Origin: Thermoplasmata archaeon
Lineage (GTDB): Archaea > Thermoplasmatota > Thermoplasmata > Lutacidiplasmatales > UBA184
Assembly: GCA_021817245.1 (NCBI GenBank)
Contig: JAKAVQ010000014.1
Span: 1-60,250, forward strand
Length of the DNA stretch: 60,250 nt
Reading direction: 5' to 3'
In this document: in pieces, positions 8,796-17,451 of the stretch
Layout of the letters: every line of letters starts with the position of its first letter
Position numbering within the stretch: position 1 is the stretch's first letter
Made by a program: the position numbers and the translations under genes
The notes under the pieces: generated by a model
Databases searched by the model: none
What the model was told of the DNA's origin: nothing
The model's input: only the letters and a program-made list of their open reading frames with translations

Positions 8796-11212
8796 GGGGG
8801 GTACCTCCGGCTGATCTCTCGGCCCTTGGACCTTCGAGATTGGCTGCGCACCGCGACGACCACACCGAGCAACAGTGCAGCGAGCAGAAGGAAGGCGAGC
8901 CAGTCGACGGGGCTTCCGCCCAAAAGGGTGAGGCCGATCGTCCCCGGAGCCGCCGCCGTTAGGAACGACAGCGCGCCCGAAAGTGGGCTTGCCTGACCCG
9001 AGGAGAACCAGGCCTGCACCGAGAACGAGTAGAGCGAATCGCAGGCGAGGCTGTAGACGACCAGGCTCGTGGCCGCGCCGCCGGTGCCGACCTTCTGGAC
9101 GAGCGTTCCGTTCGAGGCGTAGACGTAGACGGTGTCGTTGACCAGCGTCGTACCGCTCGGGGGTGTCGGGTTGACCCACTCCAATCGGGCGGCGGAGCAG
9201 GGCAGTCCCACTTGATTGGTCCAGGAACCCGTGGGGGCGGGGGAGGAGAACGGGAGACAGCCCGAAAGACTACCGAGGCACCAGGCGGTCGTGTTCATCG
9301 CGCTGGCGAAGAACGAGCTGAAGATCCCGCTCCCGCCGAACGTGACGACCGTGCCCAGAGCGACTTCGCCGCCGATGAGACCGTAGGAGTTCCCGCTGTT
9401 GTCGTAGACACCGGTGATGGGATCCCAGATCCGGAGGGGGCCCGATCCACCGCAGTTCCCGGTGAGGGGCCAGTTGCCCGAGCTCGTGACGTTCGTCCAG
9501 CGGTTGTCCTGCCAGTACCAGACGTACGGACTCCAGTAGCAGAAGCTCGACAGGTTGTCTCCGCCGAGCTCGACGACGCCGTTCCCCCAGGTGGACAGGA
9601 ACTGCCCCCCGTCGTCGCCCGGAGGTTGCGGGGTCATCCACGTCCAGTTGGTCCATCGGCCGCCGCTGAACGTGTAGGTGGTCGCCGGACCTTCGCCAGT
9701 GGCCCCCCAGAGGTCCGGGGCACCCTCGAGGACGACCTCGCCGTCCGAGGGATCCCAGGCCATCGCGAGGCCTGCCTCGGTGTAGAGGTTCGGATACCCC
9801 GCCGTCGAGGAGATGTTCGTCCAGCCGGCGCCGTGGAACGTCCAGGTCCACTCGGGGTAGTCCTGGAAGTTGACCGTGCTCGTGAAGACAAGCACGAGCT
9901 CGTCGTCGACCGGGTCCCAGACCATCGAACACGTGCCGGCTTCGCCGTGCCCGCCTCCCGGAGGCAGCGCCTTGAACGGTAGGGAGTAGCTCAGATTCGA
10001 CCAGTGTCCGCCCGAGTAGAGGTACGTCCAGCCCGGGTTGGTCGGGTAGGTGTTGTTGCTCGCGACGGCGATGAACCCGTTCTCCGCCGGGTCCCATGCC
10101 ATGCAGGTCGGCGTACCGTAGCTGTCGCCGAGCGTGTAGCCGAAAACCTGGACATCGCTTCCCGCGGTGACGTTCGTCCAGGTCCCGTTCTGCCACTCCC
10201 ATCCGACCGTGTCGTCGGGGATCGAGTGCGGTCCGTACTCATCGTTCGCCCAGACGTAGAACGAACCCGTGTTGGGGTCGGTGCCGAACAGCGGCTCGCA
10301 TCCACCCGCGACGCCGCTGTTGCGGGCGCAGGTCACCATGTTCGGGTCGAGGTTCTTCGGAGACGAGTAGCCCCCCAGCAGAGGCACGCAGACTTGGGCG
10401 TGGTCGGGGGCGCAAGCTCCCGTTGCGGCCCACCCCGGGGCGGTCGGCGCGACGTCGTCGACTAGTACCAGCATTGCGATCACGGGAGCGTCCCCCGAAC
10501 TGGTGGTCATCGTCATCGAGACGGGACCGGCGGACGAGGCGTTCTCGAGGCTGACTCCCAGGCTCGTCAGCCCTTCCGAGTCCGAGCTGTAAGTCAGGAT
10601 GGTGGCGGGGGTCACCGCGAAGAAGGTGGTGGGCCCGTAGTCGATGATCTGGGCGTACAGCGCCAAAGCCGGTGCGACGGTGGCGCGGCCTGTCGTCGTG
10701 CCGGTCTCCGAGAAGTCCACGACGTAGTTGTCGACCGATGGCGAGGCGGAAGGATAGAGGTCGGTTGCCTGGATCACCCACCCATAGCTCGTGCCGTTGC
10801 TCACCGGCCCGATGACTCGGATGACGTCGTTCGTGCCGCCGACTGCCTTGTCCGCGACGAAGAGAGCCAGGTAGTCGGAGCCCACGGTGCCATTGGCGAT
10901 CAGCCGGTAGGCGTCGCCCAGACTGTCGGCGACGGAGGTGACCATCCCGGGGTACCAGCCGGAAACGTCCGCGAAGACGTAGATCGAACCCCCTGCCTCG
11001 ACCGAGGCAAGACCAACCGAGAAAAGCGTCTCCGTACCACCCACACCCCACGAGGTGTCGCCGGAGTCGATCTGGCTGGCCACGACGGCCGGCGCGGCTG
11101 GCGAGACAGCCGGGCCAAAGGTCGACTCGTCTGGGACGGAGAACCCAGAACCCGCGCCGGGGGCGCCGCCGGGCACCAGCTGCACGGAGAGGATCGTCGC
11201 CGCAAGGATCAC
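8792..11212 (-). CDS. Large exported kelch-propeller and FN3 protein, C-terminal anchor
   Basis: An 806-residue surface protein. The GTG at 11,212 overlaps the preceding TGA as GTGA and opens directly into a short signal peptide (ILAATILSVQLVPGG). Residues about 30-270 form a beta-rich N-terminal domain. Residues about 290-620 show kelch-like repeats, with WDP(A/V/S)(E/D), a hydrophobic strand, a YxYSGG or WTF turn and WTN(V/I/W)T recurring at 40-60 residue steps. A fibronectin-III-like domain lies at about 670-760, then a membrane helix and a basic tail (RSQSRRSKGREISRRY). Many NxT/S sites are present. The topology suits a receptor-binding or adhesion ectodomain. The homology class rests on repeat pattern only. 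Confidence 0.75.
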   Translation of the reverse strand: MILAATILSVQLVPGGAPGAGSGFSVPDESTFGPAVSPAAPAVVASQIDSGDTSWGVGGTETLFSVGLASVEAGGSIYVFADVSGWYPGMVTSVADSLGDAYRLIANGTVGSDYLALFVADKAVGGTNDVIRVIGPVSNGTSYGWVIQATDLYPSASPSVDNYVVDFSETGTTTGRATVAPALALYAQIIDYGPTTFFAVTPATILTYSSDSEGLTSLGVSLENASSAGPVSMTMTTSSGDAPVIAMLVLVDDVAPTAPGWAATGACAPDHAQVCVPLLGGYSSPKNLDPNMVTCARNSGVAGGCEPLFGTDPNTGSFYVWANDEYGPHSIPDDTVGWEWQNGTWTNVTAGSDVQVFGYTLGDSYGTPTCMAWDPAENGFIAVASNNTYPTNPGWTYLYSGGHWSNLSYSLPFKALPPGGGHGEAGTCSMVWDPVDDELVLVFTSTVNFQDYPEWTWTFHGAGWTNISSTAGYPNLYTEAGLAMAWDPSDGEVVLEGAPDLWGATGEGPATTYTFSGGRWTNWTWMTPQPPGDDGGQFLSTWGNGVVELGGDNLSSFCYWSPYVWYWQDNRWTNVTSSGNWPLTGNCGGSGPLRIWDPITGVYDNSGNSYGLIGGEVALGTVVTFGGSGIFSSFFASAMNTTAWCLGSLSGCLPFSSPAPTGSWTNQVGLPCSAARLEWVNPTPPSGTTLVNDTVYVYASNGTLVQKVGTGGAATSLVVYSLACDSLYSFSVQAWFSSGQASPLSGALSFLTAAAPGTIGLTLLGGSPVDWLAFLLLAALLLGVVVAVRSQSRRSKGREISRRYPP

Positions 11213-11718
11213 GAGCGCAAGCCGACCTCGCGCGAACCCTCGGTGATCCTTCCGCCCCGACCTCCAACGACCCCGAAGATGGTGACCGCCACCGCCACCA
11301 CGAACAGGACGAGGTCGAACAGAAGCTCGAGCGGGAGGAGCAGGATGTTGAGGATCGGATGGTGGATCGTGAACCACCACTGGAAGGCGAGGATCGCCAC
11401 GAAGAACAGCCACGCCCCGAGAATCAGCCCGACCCCGGCCCCCGAGACGGCCCGGCGATTCCTGCCGAGCGAACGCCGCGACCCTCGCGCCCCGAGCTGA
11501 CGCCCGGCGCTCCCCCGGTTCTCGAAGAACGTCCCGCCAGCGATCGAAGCGAGCAGCAAAGCATCTCCGATCACTTCGGCCGGAACCAACACTTCGTCGG
11601 CGGGGAACAGAACCACATCGAGGACGAGCTCCACCAGGAGGATGGTCAGGAACAGCCCAACCATCCCGCCCATTCCGGGACCACGGCGACGACCGGGCGA
11701 CTTGCTTGATTGGGCCAT
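11209..11718 (-). CDS. Polytopic small membrane protein
   Basis: A 169-residue protein with an N-terminal basic cytosolic stretch (MAQSSKSPGRRRG), two hydrophobic segments near residues 17-37 and 45-57, an Arg-rich loop (residues 60-92), and two or three further helices at about 92-150. It ends in Gly/Arg-rich sequence. It overlaps the kelch protein start by 4 nt and follows the large 946-residue protein by 43 nt. It may be a scaffold in the membrane for the two flanking ectodomain proteins. Family not recognised. Confidence 0.6.
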   Translation of the reverse strand: MAQSSKSPGRRRGPGMGGMVGLFLTILLVELVLDVVLFPADEVLVPAEVIGDALLLASIAGGTFFENRGSAGRQLGARGSRRSLGRNRRAVSGAGVGLILGAWLFFVAILAFQWWFTIHHPILNILLLPLELLFDLVLFVVAVAVTIFGVVGGRGGRITEGSREVGLRS

Positions 11719-11761
11719 CAGCGCACACCTGCCCTCCAGATTCCTCCGGCCGGCTCGCGCG

Positions 11762-14602
11762 TCACGCCAGACGGGTAGCGGGACGGGTCGCGAATCGTCC
11801 CCATCCTGCCCCGCCCCAGGTTGAGGCGGCACGCGCGGTGTAGTGGGCCCGCGAGCGACGGCTGCGGGCTCGATTTCTCTCGTGCCCTCCGATCTGGCGG
11901 CCCTTGCTTCGCCGGGAGCGGCGGAACAGGAGCCAAACCACGAGGAAGACGATCACGAAGGCCACGACGCCGATGATCACGTACTCGAGGATCTGCCCGA
12001 CTCCCGAGGAGAGTCCCGTGGGCCAGTCGAAGACCGAGGCGAGTGCCTTGAACGGGAACTCGAGCGCGCTGAGGATCCCGCTTCCGACCGCCCCGAAGGC
12101 GTTCTGGATCGCGCTCCACGCCCCACTGAGACCCTGCTCGAGCGTCGAGCCGACCGTGTCGAGCGCTCCGACCGTCGCCTCCCCGGCCTGCCCGAGCAGG
12201 GACGCGATGCTCTCGGTCGAGCCGACGACGAGCCCCGGGACCTTCGCCAGGACGTTCCCGGCGGCCGCGAAGCCGTTCGAGAGCACGGCGCCGGCCGTGC
12301 TGACGGCCTTCCCCACCGTGTTCTCGATGACTCCGCCCGCGGACGACAGGGCAGACCCGGCGGCCGCGCCAACGTGGTAAACCGAGTTGGTGAACGAATT
12401 GACGCCGCCGAGGATGGCGCCCGCCGCTCCGCTGGCGGTCGACCCGATCGCCTTCCCTACGCCGCCCAGCGTGTTGGAGACGCCGCCCAGCGTCTTCGTG
12501 ACGGCGCTGGAGACCGAACCGCCGACCGACCCGAAGATCGGCATCACGGTGTTGACGGCCTTGGACACGTCGCTCGCGAGGCCGCCGAGGTCCGATGAGA
12601 CCGTGCCCGAGACCGGCTTGACGACGTCGTTCGAGACCGCCGTACTGACCGAGCCGACGGCATTCGAGACCGAGCTGGCCGCCCCACCGAAGAAGTTCGA
12701 GACGGCCGAGGCGGCCCCGGAGAGTCCTCCGCTGGGGAGGCAGACGATGAAGCAACCCCCCGGTCCGAACTCGGGTTCGCCGTCGGCGGCCCAGCCGAGG
12801 AAGGCGGCTTGGCCGGGGACGTAGACGGAACCGGAAGTGAGGTCGAGCGACGAGCCTGCGGGGAAACCCGAGGCCTCAGCGCTCGCGTAGGTCTGGTGCG
12901 TTACCGGGTCGTAGACCTCGGCGAGCCCGAAAGACCCGACGGTTCGGACTTGAGCGGCATAGACCTGGCCCGTAGCGAGGTCCATGAACTGCCCGATGTC
13001 CGCGCCCGCGTCGATCGCCCCCGTCGTCCGATTGACGAGCGCGAGATTGTTCGACTGAAGGTAACCGGGAATCGAGCTCGCGAGGTAGTCGTGGATGGTG
13101 CTCGCGGCCTGGCTCGAGAACTGGGTCCAGACCGAGATGTCGGAAACGAGGAAGCTGGGGATGGTGACGTCCGCCGGAGGGAGACCGGTCCGCGCCGAGA
13201 TCACGCTCGTCAGGAATGAGTGAATCCCTGACTGGATCGAACCCGCCGTCCACTCGGTGTCGTAGAGCGTCGCGGTCGGTGAGTCGGTGGTGTCCTCGGG
13301 AATGGCCCGGAGCGTGGTCAGCGCCTGGGCCGGGTTGACAGTCGAGGGGGCGGTGTTGTTGAACCCGTGGAACGGGAGGGGGATCCCTTGCGCCGGGACA
13401 AGGTCCGAGGTGTTGATGAGCGAGCTCGTGAGGCTCGCCTCGGAGGATGAGTTGACGACGCCCTGGAAGTCTCCCAGCGACATCTTCGTGTTGGAGAACG
13501 AAGCCGACGAAACTGGCGGGAGGAGCCAGTTCTCCTTCGAGGAGGAAGGGTCGAAAGGCTCGGTGTTGGCGAGGGAGATGGTCCCTGAGACGGCCGGGGC
13601 AAGTCCCCGTTCGACGGCGGTGCTGGAGACCCCGGGTTCGTTCGTGTAGGTGTTGTGGTCGATGAGCCAGGAGTAGTCGAGGATCATCGCGTCGCCCGCG
13701 GTGCCGGGTGTCGTCTGGAACGCATCTCCGACGTAGCTGAGCTCGGTCAGGTTGGAATCGAAGACCGGGTGCATCGCCGGCGTCGACCCGATGATCGCAC
13801 CGTCCGTGGTGTTGACGATGGAGACGACCGTCTGGAGCGGCTGCATGTAGACGTAGATCTCGAAGAACTGGAGGGGCGGCTGGGGAGTGTTCGAGGGGAA
13901 AGTGTAGGCCGTGACGTTCTGGTAGCCACCGGGCTTCTCCTCCCAGTCGTAGGCGGTGAACGAGTAGTTGCCGCCGGAATAGGTCGCCTCGACCGTGACC
14001 TCGTTCTGGCCCGCCCCGGCGGCCGTGTTCGTGACGCTCCCCGAGGTCGGCTCGATCTGGTAGGCCCCGAGGGGGGATTCCGAGAGGACGTACTGCCAGT
14101 TGGTCCCGCTGCCGTTGAGGGCGACCCGCTGGTCCGTGAAGACGTAGCTGACGTTCGCGCCGAGGGAGGAGCCGACCCTCCAGCTCGCATCTCCCACGAG
14201 GTACCCCGTGGATGCGTTGACCTGGAAGACCCCGTAGTCGGTGCCGTAGTCGGTGGAGTTGGAGACGTAGACCCCGGTGGAGGCGACGAGGCTCGCGTTG
14301 ACGAACCCGGTCGTGTTCCACTGGGTCGGCTGGCTGACGTAGCTGACCCGCGGGAACGTGATATTGAGATTCTGGGTGACCGGATTCGAGCCGAAGTTCA
14401 GGGTGATCGCCGACCACTCCTCCTCGATTCGTGGGGTAGGCTGGGTCAACGCCACGACGCTTGTGGCCACCAAGGCGACCGCGACCGCCAGCACGAACGG
14501 TGCGAGCCACCACCTACTCGACCGGCGTGGATTCGAATCGGCCTCGGTCGTGACGTGCGTTCGGCTTCGAGTCTCGCTCCCTGGTTCGCCCTTCCCCGTC
14601 AT
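11762..14602 (-). CDS. Giant membrane-anchored ectodomain protein with amphipathic repeats
   Basis: A 946-residue first gene of the operon. A membrane helix or signal anchor lies at about residues 31-52 (WWLAPFVLAVAVALVATSVV). The ectodomain (55-630) is beta-rich with roughly twenty NxS/T sites. A striking stretch at about 640-860 is made almost only of Ser, Ala, Gly, Val, Asn and Thr in repeating helical units (for example SAVSNFFGG, SSVSNAVGSVSTAV, GGVSNTLGGV). A strong membrane helix at about 875-897 is followed by a very basic tail. The repeats look amphipathic, like lipid-binding or bundle-forming helices. Size, topology and operon position resemble a viral spike or fusogen, but no family was recognised. 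Confidence 0.75.
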   Translation of the reverse strand: MTGKGEPGSETRSRTHVTTEADSNPRRSSRWWLAPFVLAVAVALVATSVVALTQPTPRIEEEWSAITLNFGSNPVTQNLNITFPRVSYVSQPTQWNTTGFVNASLVASTGVYVSNSTDYGTDYGVFQVNASTGYLVGDASWRVGSSLGANVSYVFTDQRVALNGSGTNWQYVLSESPLGAYQIEPTSGSVTNTAAGAGQNEVTVEATYSGGNYSFTAYDWEEKPGGYQNVTAYTFPSNTPQPPLQFFEIYVYMQPLQTVVSIVNTTDGAIIGSTPAMHPVFDSNLTELSYVGDAFQTTPGTAGDAMILDYSWLIDHNTYTNEPGVSSTAVERGLAPAVSGTISLANTEPFDPSSSKENWLLPPVSSASFSNTKMSLGDFQGVVNSSSEASLTSSLINTSDLVPAQGIPLPFHGFNNTAPSTVNPAQALTTLRAIPEDTTDSPTATLYDTEWTAGSIQSGIHSFLTSVISARTGLPPADVTIPSFLVSDISVWTQFSSQAASTIHDYLASSIPGYLQSNNLALVNRTTGAIDAGADIGQFMDLATGQVYAAQVRTVGSFGLAEVYDPVTHQTYASAEASGFPAGSSLDLTSGSVYVPGQAAFLGWAADGEPEFGPGGCFIVCLPSGGLSGAASAVSNFFGGAASSVSNAVGSVSTAVSNDVVKPVSGTVSSDLGGLASDVSKAVNTVMPIFGSVGGSVSSAVTKTLGGVSNTLGGVGKAIGSTASGAAGAILGGVNSFTNSVYHVGAAAGSALSSAGGVIENTVGKAVSTAGAVLSNGFAAAGNVLAKVPGLVVGSTESIASLLGQAGEATVGALDTVGSTLEQGLSGAWSAIQNAFGAVGSGILSALEFPFKALASVFDWPTGLSSGVGQILEYVIIGVVAFVIVFLVVWLLFRRSRRSKGRQIGGHERNRARSRRSRAHYTARAASTWGGAGWGRFATRPATRLA

Positions 14603-14631
14603 CTTTCGGGGGCGAGGTCGGGCGGTCGTCC

Positions 14632-14659
14632 GGGTGAGGCGTTGCCGCCCGCCTCACCC
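14632..14659. promoter_or_regulatory. Perfect inverted repeat in the operon leader
   Basis: GGGTGAGGC and GCCTCACCC form a perfect 9-bp dyad around a 10-nt spacer, 30-57 nt upstream of the first gene of the twelve-gene operon. Further upstream, at 14,703-14,713, lies the palindrome AACGTAACGTT. Either could be an operator. The GC-rich dyad could also form a hairpin in the messenger leader. Confidence 0.5.
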
Positions 14660-14889
14660 GTTCAGCTCATCGAGGGAGAGCTACATCAAGAAATCGCAAA
14701 CGAACGTAACGTTAGTGACGGATGCGGAGCGCGCTCTCGATCCACGAGAGGATTGGATGTCGGACGCAACGCGGCTGTTTGTCCGGCACCGGCGATGATC
14801 ACCCGCACCGGCTGGCCCAGTGTTTCAGGAACCCCACTCCTTCTTCTTACGGCTGCAGCGCGAGTAGGTCCGTCCCAGAAGGGAGTTGC

Positions 14890-15108
14890 ATGAATCGATT
14901 CGACAGGGAGTACTGGGACGGCGCGCGAGAGATGGCCCTGATGTTCTACGATTCCATCAGGGGACGTAAGGACATCCCGGACGACTTGAAGAGACTGGCC
15001 GAGAAGGCTCTACGAGAGACTGGCGAGCGCAGGAACCGAGACTTCCGGGAGGCGATCGGGATCGAGGCTCCCTCGAACGGTTCATCTCGTCAGCCGAACG
15101 GGCACTGA
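14890..15108 (+). CDS. Small charged helical protein
   Basis: A 72-residue soluble protein preceded by a Shine-Dalgarno-like GGGAG 5 nt before the ATG. This supports the start at 14,890 rather than the longer frame. It is helical and charged (RGRKDIPDDLKRLAEKALRE), with a disordered Ser/Gly tail. No motif was recognised. It is read away from the large operon and towards the restriction-modification genes. Confidence 0.55.
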   Translation: MNRFDREYWDGAREMALMFYDSIRGRKDIPDDLKRLAEKALRETGERRNRDFREAIGIEAPSNGSSRQPNGH

Positions 15109-15347
15109 ACCGGCTCGAGGCAGTTCGAGCCTTCTTGCCAGCGAGTATCGGGTGACACAGATGAGCTTCAGCAACTCGGACCCGGGTCGTCCCCTAGAAT
15201 GTAAGACATCCGCGGCCACGGCGTGTTTCCCGCAATTCCAAAGCCCGGGCGACGCGGCCCGGCTCCCAAGAGCTCGGTTCTCACACGGTCTTGCCTATGG
15301 TGGCGACGGCCCGGAGCAGCGTCCAAGTACCGTGACCGGAGCCTCAC

Positions 15348-15354
15348 TTTAATA
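15348..15354 (+). promoter_or_regulatory. TATA-like box before the methyltransferase
   Basis: TTTAATA is an archaeal-type TATA element about 85 nt upstream of the proposed ATG at 15,439. Transcription would begin near 15,375 and give a leader of some 60 nt. Confidence 0.4.
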
Positions 15355-15438
15355 GAAGGCAGCAAGTGCCACGGCGATCATGCCAACAACCCCTGTCCGA
15401 CTCTCGTTTGCGAGCGTTCTCCCGGTTCTCCCGAATCT

Positions 15439-17451
15439 ATGGCCGCAGTAGCCTCGGCTCGAGCTAGAAGGGCCGGCGTGCCAGGCGTTTTCGCCCTGGA
15501 GGCCTTCGGCGAACAAGGATCGGCATCGTTCGATCGACTCGAGTCGCTTGTGCCATTAACCTCAATCTACCAACTGCGCACCTTGGTTTCACGCCTATCT
15601 GATGCGGTCTACGCCAACCACGGCCACGATAGACTTCGGATCTTCGACTCTCTGCTCGGCCTTCTCGCCTCGAAGGCGTACGATGAGTGGCACAATCCTA
15701 ACAGGTTAGAGCTGACGAAGCTACTCCGAGTCCCAAACGGCCAGCTCGAAGCAGACTATCGGCGATTGCTAGCCAAAGCCTTGGAGTGGATGCGCGCGGA
15801 CGGCTCAACTGATTGGCCCATTCCTGACGCACGAACCCTACGTTCGTGCATATCCATCCTTGCGCCGCATTCGCTTCGTTCGACAGTTCAGATGTCGACG
15901 CAAGCCGAGCTCCTCGGAACGTTTTACCAGGAAATCGTGTCATCTACATTCCGCGGCTCGCTCGGCGCGTATTTCACGCCAAGGCCCATTGTCGAAATGG
16001 CGATCGGCCTGGTAAAGCCGTCTCCGGAGGACGACATCTTCGACATCAGCTGCGGTTCCGGAACGTTTCTCCTGGGAGGCTATCTAGCTGCAAGGAGCGT
16101 AGCGCATCCGAACCCGCCCCCGGACACACCCCGGATCTTTGGCTGTGACATTCAGGAACGAATGGTCGCAACTTCGACGATCAACTGCTTCCTTCACGGC
16201 TCTACCGGGGCGCACATCATTCACAAGGATTCGCTCACAATCGACCTCAAGGCTTGGGCACACACCGATGTCGCTGTCCCAGAGAAGGGATTCTCCCTTA
16301 TTGTCGGGAACCCACCGTTCGCTGGGTTCGAGGACGGGTTCCCACTCCCCTACCCAACGGGTCGAGAGAGGGAGAGGTCTCCGGCTCCGCGCGTTAACAA
16401 GGTCATCCCATTCATCGTGAAGACAGTGGAGTTGCTCAGAGCTGGCGGCCGAGCGGTCCTCGTCGTCCCTACGAGTGTGTTGAACGGTGAGTCGCCGGCG
16501 TTCGAGGGCCTCAGGACTTGGCTGAGGACTCAGGTCAACATTCGCGCCGTGGTTTCGCTGCCAAAGGATGCGTTCGTACACACCGACTGTGGGATCGAAG
16601 GGGCCCTGCTCTATTTCGTCAAGAAGGATGGCAAACAGGACGACACTGATGTCTTTTCAGTATCCCTTGCCGATGTCGGGTACGATCGCCGTGGGCGGCC
16701 TACATCGCATTCGGACATCCCTAGAGCCCTGAAGGAGTGGACGGCGGCCCGGCGGATCAAGCGGCACTGGGTCCCCCGTGCGGAGTTCGACCTTCTTGAG
16801 CGGTGGGACCCTCAATGGTTGTCGGGTCGAAGCATGGTCAAGGACCTCGGCAATCACGAACGGGCCTTGCGGCTCACCGAGCTTTGCGAGATACGCCCTC
16901 ATCACCTGAGGGCGGGAGACATTGACCCTGACTCTCGCTATCGCTACTTTGAGTTGGCCGACGCCGACATCGATTCCGGGGCCGTGACAGCGGTGCATGA
17001 GGTGTCCGGGCGAGAGATTCTCCAGAAGGGCCGGTTGAGACTGAAGGTTGAGTCGGGGGACGTACTCCTCCCCAACCACCGCGACAGCCTGATTGCAAAG
17101 ACTGCTCAGGGTAGCGGAAGGAGTGCGGTCCTGGTTCCCGACGAGCTAGGCGGATGCATTGTCACAAACCGCTTCATCGTTCTTAAGCCTCGTATCGATC
17201 CAAGCATCCTAGTTGAGATTCTCAACTCAGACATAGTGAGGCAGCAGATGGTGATGCAAGCGCGAGGGAGTGCGTCGTACGACATCCGAGACCGGATTCT
17301 CAGAGACGTATGGGTTCCGCGGAAGCTTGCTCAAGATCGCGAAGTCCACAGCGCAATCAAGAAGCTGGTGACGGAGAGGAATCAGCTCGCGACACAGCTT
17401 GAGGCGACTAGGACAAGACTCGCGTCAGTTATCCGAAACGTCGCATCGTAG
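15439..17451 (+). CDS. N6-adenine DNA methyltransferase with fused specificity domain (type I-like M.S)
   Basis: A 670-residue HsdM-like enzyme that should methylate adenine in host or element DNA. After a helical N-terminal domain, the AdoMet-binding motif I is FDISCGSGTFL and the catalytic motif IV is GNPPF. A C-terminal region of about 200 residues looks like a single HsdS-type target-recognition domain (LTELCEIRPHHLRAGDI through SYDIRDRILRDVWVP) followed by a helical spacer ending in an S-subunit-like coiled coil. The ATG at 15,439 is chosen because the upstream frame lacks protein-like sequence. No helicase-translocase (HsdR) gene is in the window; the convergent HNH gene is a likelier restriction partner. 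Confidence 0.85.
   Translation: MAAVASARARRAGVPGVFALEAFGEQGSASFDRLESLVPLTSIYQLRTLVSRLSDAVYANHGHDRLRIFDSLLGLLASKAYDEWHNPNRLELTKLLRVPNGQLEADYRRLLAKALEWMRADGSTDWPIPDARTLRSCISILAPHSLRSTVQMSTQAELLGTFYQEIVSSTFRGSLGAYFTPRPIVEMAIGLVKPSPEDDIFDISCGSGTFLLGGYLAARSVAHPNPPPDTPRIFGCDIQERMVATSTINCFLHGSTGAHIIHKDSLTIDLKAWAHTDVAVPEKGFSLIVGNPPFAGFEDGFPLPYPTGRERERSPAPRVNKVIPFIVKTVELLRAGGRAVLVVPTSVLNGESPAFEGLRTWLRTQVNIRAVVSLPKDAFVHTDCGIEGALLYFVKKDGKQDDTDVFSVSLADVGYDRRGRPTSHSDIPRALKEWTAARRIKRHWVPRAEFDLLERWDPQWLSGRSMVKDLGNHERALRLTELCEIRPHHLRAGDIDPDSRYRYFELADADIDSGAVTAVHEVSGREILQKGRLRLKVESGDVLLPNHRDSLIAKTAQGSGRSAVLVPDELGGCIVTNRFIVLKPRIDPSILVEILNSDIVRQQMVMQARGSASYDIRDRILRDVWVPRKLAQDREVHSAIKKLVTERNQLATQLEATRTRLASVIRNVAS

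Noticed and set aside
7632-8996. A 454-codon plus-strand frame across the element operon
   Set aside because: It is a shadow of the 302- and 237-residue membrane proteins on the minus strand; the composition is random and highly charged.
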